Positions 45,401 to 54,546 of a stretch of 64,000 nt of DNA are shown piece by piece. Both the position numbers and the translations under genes were made by a program. Source of the DNA: Gemmobacter aquaticus. Lineage in GTDB: Bacteria; Pseudomonadota; Alphaproteobacteria; Rhodobacterales; Rhodobacteraceae. Positions within the stretch are counted from its first letter, which is position 1; each line of letters opens with the position of its first letter. The notes beneath the pieces were generated by a model. The model had not been told where the DNA came from, did not search any database, and worked only from the letters and a program-made list of their open reading frames with translations. Location of the stretch: assembly GCF_007859075.1 (NCBI RefSeq), contig NZ_VOAK01000025.1, positions 62,001 through 126,000 of the forward strand, written 5' to 3'.

Positions 45401-45606
45401 TCCTCGGCCTTCAGGCCCTGCGCCTGTACATGGATGTCCACCATCGGGACGGATATCTGCGGCTCTTCCTCGCGCGGGAGAGCACCAAGAGCAACCAGCC
45501 CCGCAGCAAGCGCGGCAAGGATCAGAAGCGGCGTCAGGGACGAGGCAATGAAGGCCTGCGTAAGCCGCCCCGCGATGCCCAGGGGTTTCTTGGTCAGCTC
45601 ACTCAT
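42418..45606 (-). CDS. RND-family efflux transporter
   Basis: The inner-membrane proton-driven pump of a tripartite efflux system, 1062 aa with twelve helices and two large periplasmic loops. Visible are the proton-relay Asp pair in FSIGILVDDAIVVIENIARHWAM, the IVRNSILLVDFIRHEG repeat counterpart and the LPREEEPQISVPMVDI opening of the first porter loop, which is typical of the subgroup often found with sulfur or metal genes. The first eight bases overlap the adaptor gene. No outer-membrane TolC partner is encoded nearby. Confidence 0.92.
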   Translation of the reverse strand: MSELTKKPLGIAGRLTQAFIASSLTPLLILAALAAGLVALGALPREEEPQISVPMVDIHVQAQGLKAEDAVKLVTEPLEVIVKGINGVEHVYSNTRDDSAMVMARFEVGTKAEDAILRVHDKVRANLDRIPVGIPEPLIIGRGIDDVAILSVTLSARPGQQVAANDLTRIARALQVEVAKTENVGLTYLVGETTEAIRIAPDPDRLALYGVTLQQLAGKVSQANRVLNTGTLRDSGQEIALVAGETLTAPAEIASLLLTTRDGRPVYVSDVADVSFVPDTGGQIVSHLERSEGGEIHRSPAVTLAVAKRAGANAVVVAEAALHRIEALEQHLIPDSVQLTITRDYGETANEKANELLFHLGLATVSIIGLVLLAIGWRESLVVAIVIPVTILLTLFAAWIMGYTLNRVSLFALIFSIGILVDDAIVVIENIARHWAMRDGRERASAAIDAVDEVGNPTIVATLTVVAALLPMLFVSGMMGPYMSPIPANASAAMIFSFFVAVIITPWLMVKIAGKAPIAHGAEGSGEHAGGWMERAYHAVAEPLLATRRRSLVFLLVTIVLSFGSLGLLYTKDVTVKLLPFDNKSELSVMIDLPEGAATEATDRVAQDIARIVLDLPEVTSVQTHAGAAAPFNFNGLVRHTYLRKEAQLGEVAINLSPKTDRDRTSHDIALDIRERIRAVPVPEGTSLKVVEPPPGPPVISTLLAEIYGPDPAARRAAAAQVEAAFRSVPFIVDVDNSYGEPARRLRATISTNDLEFFGVQEADVFDTLALLNSGQTVGYSHRGEGRYPIPLMIQRPKGDRVLDERFLTTPIPANTLPGARGVVELGDVVEIREETASHPIFRHNGRAAEMVTAELAGDFEAPLYGMLAVADALKGQEGAPVIALHGQPDDETQTTLLWDGEWEVTWVTFRDMGAAFGIALLGIYILVVAQFGSFKLPLVILTPIPLTFLGIMAGHWLFDAPFSATSMIGFIALAGIIVRNSILLVDFIRHEGAVTVETLLRAGTIRFRPIFLTAVAAMIGAVVILADPIFQGLAISLLFGLITSTLLTVLVIPAIYRVFRT

Positions 45607-46618
45607 GGGCCGCGCCCCCGGTCGCGTCTCCGGTCGCGCCGACAGGTGGGGCCTCGGTCAGGACGCGGTCACCAGCGGCGAGCCCGGACAGGATCTCGAC
45701 CCGCGTGCCGGATTCTGTGGTTTCGCGCTGTCCGGGGACGACCGAGCGCAAGACCGGGCCACCGGGCGTATCGAGCGCCACGAAATCAAGCCCGCTGCGC
45801 GTGGTGATCGCGGTTTCGGGCACCATCAGCGCTTGACGCTCGGACACCGGAAGGCGAACCAGAACGCGCAGGTCGACAAATCGGTCGGGCAGGTCGGTCA
45901 CCTCGACATCGGCGATCACCCGACCGTTCTCGATCAGCGGATAGATGCGGGCGAGCTTGCCCGAGGCCTCGGCCGAGCCATCATCGATATAGATCGTGTC
46001 GCCTTCTTTCATCTGCGTGGCATGGCGTTCGGGAACCGCAAGGCGCAGGAACGTGCCGCCCGAGCTGAGCGTGGCGACCGTCTCGCCCGGCATGACGACC
46101 GCACCCTGCGCGACCGGCACGTCGAGCACGCGGCCCGCGGCGGGGGCGAGAACCTGCCCTTCGGTCTGGCTTTGCCGGATCACCTCGGCCTGCGCATCCA
46201 GCGCGGCGATCTGACCCTTGAGCACATCGACCTGCGTACGCAGCGCATCAAGCCTCTGAACGGTGGTCACGCCCTGCTTGAGCAACTCTTGCCCCCGCTT
46301 CAGCTCGGCCTCGGCATTGCCAAGCTGTGCGGTGGTGGCGTCGAGTTGGGCCCGAAGGGCGGTGATCTGGAAGCCGAGTTTCTCGTCGACGATACGTGCC
46401 ATCGGCTGTCCGGCGCTGACGATATCACCTTCGCTGACGGTCAGTTCCGTCAGGGTGCCGCCGATCCGGGCACGGGCTGGAACGCGGTCGCGCGCCTCTA
46501 TGCGACCATAGACGGCCTTCCACTCGGTCATTGGTTCGGGCGCAAGCTCGATCACCTCGGCCGGTGCGAGTGCGGGGGCCAGCCCCACGAACAGGACAGA
46601 GAGCAAGAGACGGCGCAT
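45599..46618 (-). CDS. RND periplasmic adaptor (membrane fusion protein)
   Basis: The 339-aa adaptor has a signal peptide (MRRLLLSVLFVGLAPALAPA) and a barrel-sandwich lipoyl-like domain (ARARIGGTLTELTVSEGDIVSAGQPMARI). A helical hairpin, LDATTAQLGNAEAELKRGQELLKQGVTTVQRLDALRTQVDVLKGQI in outline, is coiled coil. A beta-barrel and membrane-proximal domain follow. It links the RND pump to an outer-membrane channel. The ATG is set by AAGGA 8 bases upstream. It heads the adaptor-RND-sqr-DUF2892 unit behind a promoter with a SqrR-like operator. Confidence 0.9.
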   Translation of the reverse strand: MRRLLLSVLFVGLAPALAPAEVIELAPEPMTEWKAVYGRIEARDRVPARARIGGTLTELTVSEGDIVSAGQPMARIVDEKLGFQITALRAQLDATTAQLGNAEAELKRGQELLKQGVTTVQRLDALRTQVDVLKGQIAALDAQAEVIRQSQTEGQVLAPAAGRVLDVPVAQGAVVMPGETVATLSSGGTFLRLAVPERHATQMKEGDTIYIDDGSAEASGKLARIYPLIENGRVIADVEVTDLPDRFVDLRVLVRLPVSERQALMVPETAITTRSGLDFVALDTPGGPVLRSVVPGQRETTESGTRVEILSGLAAGDRVLTEAPPVGATGDATGGAAHE

Positions 46619-46640
46619 GGCGAATCCTTTCCTTTGCATT

Positions 46641-46668
46641 AACATATTCCTAACTATGCATATGTAAA
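46641..46668 (-). promoter_or_regulatory. Promoter with SqrR-like operator for the RND-sqr unit
   Basis: On the minus strand TTTACA (-35) and TATGTT (-10) are 16 bases apart. Between and overlapping them is ATATGC-N8-GAATAT (46644-46663), a palindrome with one mismatch. It matches, apart from that position, the ATTC-N8-GAAT box I recall for the sulfide-responsive repressor SqrR of Rhodobacter capsulatus. A repressor there would block the promoter directly. The regulator gene itself is not in this window. Confidence 0.55.
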
Positions 46669-46766
46669 GGCCGCTGACTCGTTTTTTCCTGCCCGTGACT
46701 TTGGCAGGCGGCAGCGGATGTCAAACCATGACCCCAGTCAGGGATTCTGGATATGACACAAGTCAA

Positions 46767-46791
46767 GAAGCCGCCCCGACGGGGCGGCTTC
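46767..46791 (-). terminator. Terminator hairpin at the end of the glp operon
   Basis: An 11-bp perfect stem GAAGCCGCCCC/GGGGCGGCTTC with a 3-nt loop lies 32 bases past the glpK stop on the minus strand, followed by TTGACTTG, a poor T-tract. It also insulates the upstream control region of the RND-sqr unit. Confidence 0.65.
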
Positions 46792-46822
46792 TGAAGCATC
46801 GATGGCCAACGGTGGAGGTGGA

Positions 46823-48310
46823 TCAGCCTGCCGCAATCGTCGCGGCTACGGCCCGTTTCCATCGGTCATAGCGGGCGTCGCGGTCAGCCTGGGGCATGCT
46901 GGGTACAAACTGGCGATCCAGCGCCCATTGCGCTGAAAACTCTGCCGGAGGGGGGCAGATGCCCGCCTGAAGCCCCGCAAGGTAGGCCGCACCAAGCGCC
47001 GTGGTCTCGGTGACCTGCGGTCGGTCCACGGGGGCGCCAAGGATATCGGCAAGGAACTGCATGGCCCAGTCACTGGCCGCCATCCCGCCATCGACACGCA
47101 GCACACCCTCGGCAGGGGCGGACCAATCCGCGCGCATTGCCTCGAGCAGATCGCGCGTCTGGTATCCTACGCTTTCCAGAGCGGCGCGGGCAAACTCGGC
47201 AGGCCCCGAATTGCGTGTAAGACCGAAGATCGCCCCCCGGCAGTCCGGTCGCCAATAGGGTGCGCCAAGCCCAACAAAGGCCGGCACGAGGATCAGGTTC
47301 TGTCCCGGATCGGCAGCCTCGGCCAGGGGTTGAGATTCGCTCGCGCTTCGGATGACCTTGAGCCCGTCGCGCAACCACTGCACCACCGCGCCCGCGATGA
47401 AGATAGAGCCTTCCAGCGCGTAGGTCGTCTCACCGTTCAGGCGATAGGCGATGGTGGTCAGCAACCGGTTCCGTGACGGCACCATCTCAGCCCCGGTGTT
47501 GAGCAGCGCAAAGCAGCCGGTGCCGTAGGTAGACTTCATCATGCCGGGGCGGAAACAGGCCTGCCCCACGGTCGCGGCCTGCTGATCCCCCGCAACGCCA
47601 AGGATCGGGATCTCTCGTCCAAAGAGATCTGCGCGCGTCACACCGAAATCGGCGGCGCAGTCACGCACCTCGGGCAGAAGTGCCATGGGAACATCGAGTA
47701 GGGCGCAGATCTCGGGGTCCCAGCGGTTCTGGGCGATGTTGTAAAGCAGGGTGCGCGCGGCGTTCGTGGCGTCGGTTGCGTGAACGCGGCCGCCCGTCAG
47801 GTTCCAGATCAGCCAGCTGTCCACCGTGCCGAAGGCAAGCTCGCCCCGCGCGGCGCGGGCGCGGGCATCGGGGATGTGATCAAGCAGCCACTTCAGCTTC
47901 GTGCCCGAGAAATAGGGATCGAGCAGCAGCCCGGTGCGTGCGGTGACCATTGCCTCATGCCCGGCCTCTTTCAGCGTGGCGCAAAGATCGGCGGTTCGGC
48001 GATCCTGCCAGACGATCGCGCGGTGCAGCGGCTGGCCAGTCGCCCGGTCCCAGAGGAGCGTCGTCTCGCGCTGGTTGGTGATCCCGATCGCGGCAATATC
48101 AGCGGCGCCAAGCCCGGCCTTCTCGATCGCCGCACGGGCGGTCGCCGCAACGGTTGCCCAAAGGTCCATCGGTTCGTGCTCCACCCAGCCAGAGGCAGGA
48201 TAGTGCTGGGGAAACTCCTCTTGCGCCGTGGCAACGACACGCAGGCCCGCGTCGAAAATAATCGCACGCGACGAGGTGGTTCCCTGATCGATGGCAAGGA
48301 TATGGGTCAT
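46823..48310 (-). CDS. glpK: Glycerol kinase
   Basis: It phosphorylates glycerol to sn-glycerol 3-phosphate, trapping it in the cell. The 495-aa FGGY kinase begins [17 protein letters not shown]. It has [30 protein letters not shown], the glycerol-binding [30 protein letters not shown] and the C-terminal ATP motif [20 protein letters not shown]. Length and motifs are normal. It is the last gene of the glycerol operon, 116 bases after glpV, and is separated from it by strong inverted repeats that may set its expression level. Confidence 0.97.
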   Translation of the reverse strand: MTHILAIDQGTTSSRAIIFDAGLRVVATAQEEFPQHYPASGWVEHEPMDLWATVAATARAAIEKAGLGAADIAAIGITNQRETTLLWDRATGQPLHRAIVWQDRRTADLCATLKEAGHEAMVTARTGLLLDPYFSGTKLKWLLDHIPDARARAARGELAFGTVDSWLIWNLTGGRVHATDATNAARTLLYNIAQNRWDPEICALLDVPMALLPEVRDCAADFGVTRADLFGREIPILGVAGDQQAATVGQACFRPGMMKSTYGTGCFALLNTGAEMVPSRNRLLTTIAYRLNGETTYALEGSIFIAGAVVQWLRDGLKVIRSASESQPLAEAADPGQNLILVPAFVGLGAPYWRPDCRGAIFGLTRNSGPAEFARAALESVGYQTRDLLEAMRADWSAPAEGVLRVDGGMAASDWAMQFLADILGAPVDRPQVTETTALGAAYLAGLQAGICPPPAEFSAQWALDRQFVPSMPQADRDARYDRWKRAVAATIAAG

Positions 48311-48326
48311 GGTGGTTCCGGAACTG

Positions 48327-48413
48327 CTTCAACCTGACAAAAATACCCTTGGTTCCGCCGACGTCGCCGCAAGGGTGCTTGGATCAGGTTGAAGGGGGCG
48401 GCGCGCCGCCCCC
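48327..48413 (-). repeat. Nested inverted repeats between glpV and glpK
   Basis: Three layers are visible. An 11-bp outer pair CTTCAACCTGA (48327-48337)/TCAGGTTGAAG (48384-48394) encloses ACCCTTG (48345-48351)/CAAGGGT (48370-48376). Immediately beside these is a perfect 20-bp palindrome starting GGGGGCGG and ending CCGCCCCC (48394-48413), just after the glpV stop. In glp mRNA this would form two large hairpins, a likely RNA-processing or partial-termination site. Confidence 0.65.
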
Positions 48414-48426
48414 CTCCGATCCTTGC

Positions 48427-50145
48427 TTATTGCCAGGATTTGATCAGCTCGTCATAGGCGATCGTCTCGCCTTGCGGCTTTTCGTTTTCCAGCTTGGCCA
48501 CCGGCGCGCCGGGAGCGTCGAGCCATTCCTGCGGGTCCTTCTCTTCGTTCATCTTCGGACCAAGATCGCCCTGAACGCCGGATTTTTCCAGACGGATCAG
48601 TACTTTCTCTTGCTCGGCGCAGAGGCTGTCCAGCGCTTCCTGCGGGGTCTTGGCGCCCGACATCGCGTCGCCAATATTCTGCCACCACAACTGGGCCAGC
48701 TTCGGATAGTCCGGGATATTGGTGCCGGTAGGCGACCATTGCACCCGTGCGGGCGAGCGGTAGAACTCGACCAGTCCACCCAGTTTCGGCGCGCGCTCGG
48801 TAAAGCTTTCGTGCTGGATCGTCGACTCGCGGATGAAGGTCAACCCGACGTGGGCCTTCTTCACATCGACGGTTTTCGAGGTGACGAACTGGGCATAGAG
48901 CCAAGCTGCCTGCGCGCGATCAACCGGGGTCGATTGCATCAGCGTCCAGGAACCGGCGTCCTGATAACCGATCTTGGTGCCTTCACTCCAATAGGCGCCG
49001 TGAGGCGAGGGGGCCATGCGCCATTTCGGCGTGCCATCCTCGTTCATCACCGGGGTTCCGGGGGCGACGGATGCGGCAGTGAAGGCGGTGTACCAGAACA
49101 TCTGCTGGGCGATTGCACCCTGTGCCGGAACCGGGCCGGCCTCGCTAAAGGTCATGCCCTGAGCTTCCGGAGGCGCGTATTTCTGCAGCCATTCGATCGC
49201 CTTGGTCACAGCATAGACCGCCGCAGCATCGTTGGTTGCACCGCCGCGCGCCACGCAGGAACCGACGGGACGCGAGTTCTCGTCCACGCGAACGCCCCAT
49301 TCATCAACCGGCAGGCCGTTCGGCTCTCCCTTGTCGCCCATGCCGGCCATCGACATCCAGGCGTCGGTATAGCGCCAGCCAAGCGAGGGGTCCTTCTTGC
49401 CGTAGTCCATGTTGCCATAGACCGAGGTCGGCCCGCCCATGTAGGACATATCGCGGCCTGTGAAGAATTCGGCGATGTCCTCATAGGCCGACCAGTTCAC
49501 CGGAACGCCCAGATCGTAGCCATACTTGGCCTTGAAGTCGTCTTTGGTCTTCTGATCGTTGAACCAGTCGTAGCGGAACCAGTAGAGGTTGGCGAACTGT
49601 TGGTCAGGCAACTGATACAGTTTGCCATCCGGCCCGGTGGTGAACTTGATGCCGATGAAGTCAGCAAGATCCAGTCCGGGGTTGGTGACAGCGGCACCGT
49701 CGCCGGCCATCCAGTCGGTCAGGTTGCGGGCCTGCTGATAGCGCCAGTGGGTGCCGATCAGGTCGGAGTCGTTGATGTAGCCATCATAGATATTCTCGCC
49801 GGTCTGCATCTGGGTCTGCAGTTTCTCGACGACGTCGCCTTCGCCGATCAGGTCATGGGTGACCTTGATGCCGGTAATCGCGGTAAAGGCGGGTGCAAGC
49901 ACCTTGGATTCGTAGGAATGGGTGTCGATGGTTTCCGATACCACCTTGATTTCCATGCCCGCATACGGTTTTGCCGCATCGATGAACCACTGCATCTCGG
50001 CTTCCTGTTCGGCCCGGCTAAGGGACGAGAGATCGCCGATCTCGGCGTCGAGGAAGGCCTTCGCCGCCTCGATGTCGGCGAAGGCCGGCATGCCTGTGGC
50101 CATCAGCGCAAGCGCCATGGCTGTTGCAGTTGCTTTCATTCTCAT
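48427..50145 (-). CDS. glpV: Glycerol ABC transporter substrate-binding protein
   Basis: The periplasmic receptor of the glycerol importer. The 572-aa precursor has a Sec signal (ATATAMALALMATGMPAFA, cleavage before DIEAAKAF). The large MalE-type binding domain has the recurrent TDWMAGDGAAVTNPGLDLADFIG and WYTAFTAASVAPGT segments. Its unusual size (over 550 aa) is characteristic of the GlpV group first described in Rhizobium leguminosarum. GGGAGGAAAA precedes the ATG. Gene order glpDSTPQUVK is complete here. Confidence 0.92.
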   Translation of the reverse strand: MRMKATATAMALALMATGMPAFADIEAAKAFLDAEIGDLSSLSRAEQEAEMQWFIDAAKPYAGMEIKVVSETIDTHSYESKVLAPAFTAITGIKVTHDLIGEGDVVEKLQTQMQTGENIYDGYINDSDLIGTHWRYQQARNLTDWMAGDGAAVTNPGLDLADFIGIKFTTGPDGKLYQLPDQQFANLYWFRYDWFNDQKTKDDFKAKYGYDLGVPVNWSAYEDIAEFFTGRDMSYMGGPTSVYGNMDYGKKDPSLGWRYTDAWMSMAGMGDKGEPNGLPVDEWGVRVDENSRPVGSCVARGGATNDAAAVYAVTKAIEWLQKYAPPEAQGMTFSEAGPVPAQGAIAQQMFWYTAFTAASVAPGTPVMNEDGTPKWRMAPSPHGAYWSEGTKIGYQDAGSWTLMQSTPVDRAQAAWLYAQFVTSKTVDVKKAHVGLTFIRESTIQHESFTERAPKLGGLVEFYRSPARVQWSPTGTNIPDYPKLAQLWWQNIGDAMSGAKTPQEALDSLCAEQEKVLIRLEKSGVQGDLGPKMNEEKDPQEWLDAPGAPVAKLENEKPQGETIAYDELIKSWQ

Positions 50146-50231
50146 GTTTTCCTCCCAAGGAAAGTGAACGTCTGTTCCTTATTGCCAGGGCCGGGGCCTC
50201 CATCCCCGCCCGCTGGCGTCGTTGGTCCCGT

Positions 50232-50657
50232 CTAGACCCAGCGGAAGACCGCCGCCGCATAGACAAGGCAGAGCGCGAGCGCCCCCCAAACCGGGAGACC
50301 CGCGAAGAACAGCCAGACCAGGCAGATAAAGGCCGAGCCAAGCAAACTGATGAACAGCCGGTCGCCGCGCGTCGTCTCGATCCTGAGTACGCCGACCCGT
50401 GGCGTCTCGGGAAAGCGGATCGCGAGGATCGTGAACGTGACAAGCAGGCTTGCGATGCACCAGAAGAAGATGGCGACAGGCAGGGTCCATGCCATCCAGC
50501 CGCCGGGGATCATCGGATCGAACCAGGCGATGCCGCCATCATCGCGCGGAGCGACGGCCAGAAGCGCTGCGAGGATCCCCCCCATCACCACGGCTGCGGT
50601 GATCGAGATGGCGGTCCAGTTCACCGGGCGCGTCGGGGTTGCTGTGGTGTCTGACAT
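50232..50657 (-). CDS. glpU: DUF2160 membrane protein of the glycerol ABC operon
   Basis: The 141-aa protein has four hydrophobic helices (for example WTAISITAAVVMGGILAALLAVAP and LPVAIFFWCIASLLVTFTILAI) and belongs to DUF2160. It is always found between the permease and binding-protein genes of GlpSTPQUV-type systems. Its exact role in glycerol uptake is not known; an accessory membrane subunit is likely. The inner ATG (MSDTTATPTRP) has GAGG six bases upstream; an in-frame GTG that overlaps the glpQ stop is the alternative start. Confidence 0.85.
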   Translation of the reverse strand: MSDTTATPTRPVNWTAISITAAVVMGGILAALLAVAPRDDGGIAWFDPMIPGGWMAWTLPVAIFFWCIASLLVTFTILAIRFPETPRVGVLRIETTRGDRLFISLLGSAFICLVWLFFAGLPVWGALALCLVYAAAVFRWV

Positions 50658-50665
50658 GGGAAACC

Positions 50666-51468
50666 TCACACGCGGCCCAGGGCAAAGCCCTTGGCGATGT
50701 AGTTGCGGACAAACCAGATCACGAGCGCGCCGGGGATGATGGTCAGGACCCCGGCGGCCGCCAGCACCCCCCAGTCCATCCCGCTGGCTGAAACCGTCCG
50801 CGTCATGGTGGCGGCGATGGGCTTTGCGTTGACGCTGGTCAGGGTACGCGAGAGCAGAAGCTCCACCCAGCTGAACATGAAGCAGAAGAAGGCCGCGACA
50901 CCGATCCCGCTTGCGATCAGCGGCATGAAGATCTTCACGAAGAAGCGCGGGAAGCTGTAGCCGTCGATATAGGCGGTCTCGTCAATCTCTTTCGGCACAC
51001 CGCGCATGAAGCCTTCGAGGATCCAGACCGCCAGCGGCACGTTGAAGAGGCAATGCGCCAGCGCCACCGCGATATGGGTGTCGAACAGACCGACGCTGGA
51101 ATAGAGCTGGAAGAAGGGCAGCGCAAAGACCGCGGGCGGCGACATGCGGTTCGTCAGCAGCCAGAAGAACAGGTGCTTGTCCCCCATAAAGCTATAGCGG
51201 CTGAAGGCATAGGCTGCCGGCAGCGCCACCGCGATCGAGATGACGGTGTTCATCACCACGTAGATGATCGAGTTGACGTACCCCATGTACCAGCTTGGAT
51301 CGGTCAGGATCACGACGAAGTTGCTGAATGTCAGGTCATTCGGAAACAGGGTGAAGGTCGAGGTGATCTCGGTGTTCGTCTTCAGGCTCATGTTCAAAAG
51401 CCAGTAGATCGGGATCATCAGGAACAGCAGATACAGCGCCATGACGATGGCAGAGGATTTCAGGCGCA

Positions 51469-51469
<1 letters not shown>
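50666..51469 (-). CDS. glpQ: Glycerol ABC transporter permease GlpQ
   Basis: An inner-membrane permease of the carbohydrate-uptake-1 type (MalG-like), 267 aa, with six helices. The EAA loop EIDETAYIDGYSFPRFFVKIFMPLIASGIG contacts the ATPases. Its ATG overlaps the glpP stop (ATGA). With GlpP it forms the channel for glycerol. Confidence 0.92.
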
Positions 51470-52341
<872 letters not shown>

Positions 52342-52342
52342 G

Positions 52343-53440
52343 TCAGGCCGCCCTCCCCAGCGAGGCCCCTTGCGGCGCAACGCGCCAGTCATCGGCATAG
52401 ACGTTGATCTTTTGAGGAGCGAAGCTGACATGCGTCAGGTTGGCCTCCAGTGGCATGCCTTCGGGCACGACCACGTTGACGGGCTGTCCCATCGCATCGG
52501 CCCGCACCAGACGGTGCCTGCCCACATCCTCGACCCGGCGGATGGTCACGGGCACACCCGTGCCTGCGGTCAGCACGACATGTTCCGGACGGATGCCGAT
52601 CTGCGTGCGCCCGGTCGGCGCGCCATAGGACTGGCCAAGCTCGACCGAGGTGCCGTCGGGCAGCACCGCGCGGTTGCCTGCGATCTGCGCGTCAAGAAAG
52701 TTCATGCCCGGCGAGCCGATGAAGTAGCCCACGAAGGTATGGGCCGGGGTCTCGAACAGCTCTTCCGGGGTGCCCATCTGCACCACGCGCCCATCATACA
52801 TCACCACGACGCGGTCAGCGAAGGTCAGCGCCTCGGTCTGGTCATGGGTGACATAGATCATGGTATGGCCGAACTCGCGGTGAAGCTGCTTCAACTGCGT
52901 GCGCAACTCCCATTTCATGTGCGGGTCGATCACGGTCAGCGGCTCGTCAAAGAGGATGGCGTTTACGTCCTCTCGCACCATGCCGCGCCCAAGGCTGATC
53001 TTCTGCTTTGCATCGGCGGTCAGACCCTGGGCCTTGCGCGACAGGATCTCTTCCATGCCGATCATGCGGGCGATCTGGTCGACGCGGCCCTTGATATAGC
53101 TGGCATCCATGCCGCGATTGCGCAGCGGGAAGGCGAGGTTGTCGCGCACCGTCATCGTGTCGTAGACGACGGGGAACTGGAAGACCTGCGCGATATTGCG
53201 CTCGGCCGTCTCGGCCTCGGTCACGTCGCGATCGCCAAAAAGCACCCGCCCGTGCGAGGGCCTCAGAAGCCCCGAGATGATGTTCAGAAGCGTGGTCTTG
53301 CCGCAGCCGGATGATCCCAGCAGCGCATAGGCGCCGCCATCCTGCCAGATGTGGTCCATTTCCTTCAGCGCATAGTCCTTTTCCGATTGCGGATTCGGAA
53401 AATAGCTGTGGGCGAGGTTCTTCAGCGTGATCTGTGCCAT
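52343..53440 (-). CDS. glpT: Glycerol ABC transporter ATPase GlpT with atypical signature motif
   Basis: The second ATPase of the importer, 365 aa. Walker A is GSSGCGKTT (42-50) and Walker B ILFDEPLTVIDPH (161-173), with the switch His in YVTHDQTEAL; a C-terminal TOBE/MalK-like domain follows. The usual LSGGQ signature is replaced by LTADAKQKISLGRGM (139-153). In a heterodimer with GlpS this would leave one composite ATP site lacking a normal signature. I recall the same replacement in homologues. The start codon has no overlap with glpS (7 bases apart). Confidence 0.9.
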   Translation of the reverse strand: MAQITLKNLAHSYFPNPQSEKDYALKEMDHIWQDGGAYALLGSSGCGKTTLLNIISGLLRPSHGRVLFGDRDVTEAETAERNIAQVFQFPVVYDTMTVRDNLAFPLRNRGMDASYIKGRVDQIARMIGMEEILSRKAQGLTADAKQKISLGRGMVREDVNAILFDEPLTVIDPHMKWELRTQLKQLHREFGHTMIYVTHDQTEALTFADRVVVMYDGRVVQMGTPEELFETPAHTFVGYFIGSPGMNFLDAQIAGNRAVLPDGTSVELGQSYGAPTGRTQIGIRPEHVVLTAGTGVPVTIRRVEDVGRHRLVRADAMGQPVNVVVPEGMPLEANLTHVSFAPQKINVYADDWRVAPQGASLGRAA

Positions 53441-53447
53441 GGTCCCC

Positions 53448-54536
53448 TCATGCCGCCCTTGCATATGCGGCGGGCGCGGCAAGCCGGCCGTCGGCGTCGA
53501 ACAGATAGACATGCGCGGGGTCAAGCCAGACGGACACCTGCGCCCCGGATTTCAGGTCATGCACTCCCTCGACCAGACCGACCCAGCGGTCGCGGCCATG
53601 ATCGACGTGGATGAAGGTCTCGGACCCGGTGATCTCGGTCACGGCGACGGTGCAGCGAAACTCGACCGCAGTGCCGGAATGCTTGTTCAGGAACAGGTGA
53701 TTGGCGCGGAAGCCCGCCATGTATCGCCCGTCAGGTGCGTCAGCAAAGGGCCCGTCCGCCGGCGCGTTCGCGGTATCGCCAAAGTTCACCCTGTGGCCTT
53801 CCTTGAAGCAGCTGACAAAGTTCATCGGCGGGTCGCTGAACACGCGGGCCGTGGTCGCATCCGCCGGCTCGCGATAGACGCGCGGCGTGGGGCCGAACTG
53901 GGTGACGCGCCCCTCCCACAGGGTTGCAGTGTTGCCGCCCAGAAGCAGCGCCTCTTCCGGCTCTGTCGTCGCATAGACAAAGATCGCGCCCGAAGCCTCG
54001 AAGATGCGCGGAATCTCGATCCGCAACTCTTCGCGCAGCTTGTAGTCGAGGTTCGCCAGCGGCTCGTCCAGAAGGACAAGACCTGCCCCCTTGACCAGTG
54101 CCCGCGCCAGAGCGCAGCGCTGCTGCTGGCCGCCCGAAAGTTCCAGCGGTTTGCGGTTCAGCATGGGGGTCAGGCGCAGCATCTCGGCGGTTTCGCGCAC
54201 CTTGCGGTCGATCTCGGCCTGTGACTGGCCCAGGATCCGCAAGGGCGAGGCTATGTTTTCATAGACCGTCAGGCCGGGGTAGTTGATGAACTGCTGATAG
54301 ACCATGGCGACGCCACGGTCCTGCACGCGCATCCCCGTCACGTCGCGCCCATCCCAGAGCACCCGTCCCGTGGTGGGTTGGTCAAGCCCCGCCATCAGAC
54401 GCATCAGGCTGGTCTTTCCCGACAGTGTCGGTCCCAGCAGCACGTTCATCGTGCCTTTCTGCAATGTCAGAGTGGTGGGGAAGATATGAAACCTTCCCGC
54501 GACCGACCGTGACACGCCTTGCAATTCCAGCGCCAT
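53448..54536 (-). CDS. glpS: Glycerol ABC transporter ATPase GlpS
   Basis: The first ATPase of the importer, 362 aa. Walker A is GPTLSGKTS (35-43), the Q-loop is in MVYQQFINYPGLTVYENI, the signature LELSGGQQQRCALARAL is intact and Walker B is LVLLDEPLANLDY. The switch position reads YATTEPEEAL, with Thr-Glu in place of the usual His-Asp, so both subunits have one altered catalytic element. A MalK-type C-terminal domain follows. GGGAGAGA sets the start. It lies 10 bases after glpD. Confidence 0.9.
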   Translation of the reverse strand: MALELQGVSRSVAGRFHIFPTTLTLQKGTMNVLLGPTLSGKTSLMRLMAGLDQPTTGRVLWDGRDVTGMRVQDRGVAMVYQQFINYPGLTVYENIASPLRILGQSQAEIDRKVRETAEMLRLTPMLNRKPLELSGGQQQRCALARALVKGAGLVLLDEPLANLDYKLREELRIEIPRIFEASGAIFVYATTEPEEALLLGGNTATLWEGRVTQFGPTPRVYREPADATTARVFSDPPMNFVSCFKEGHRVNFGDTANAPADGPFADAPDGRYMAGFRANHLFLNKHSGTAVEFRCTVAVTEITGSETFIHVDHGRDRWVGLVEGVHDLKSGAQVSVWLDPAHVYLFDADGRLAAPAAYARAA

Positions 54537-54546
54537 TCTCTCTCCC

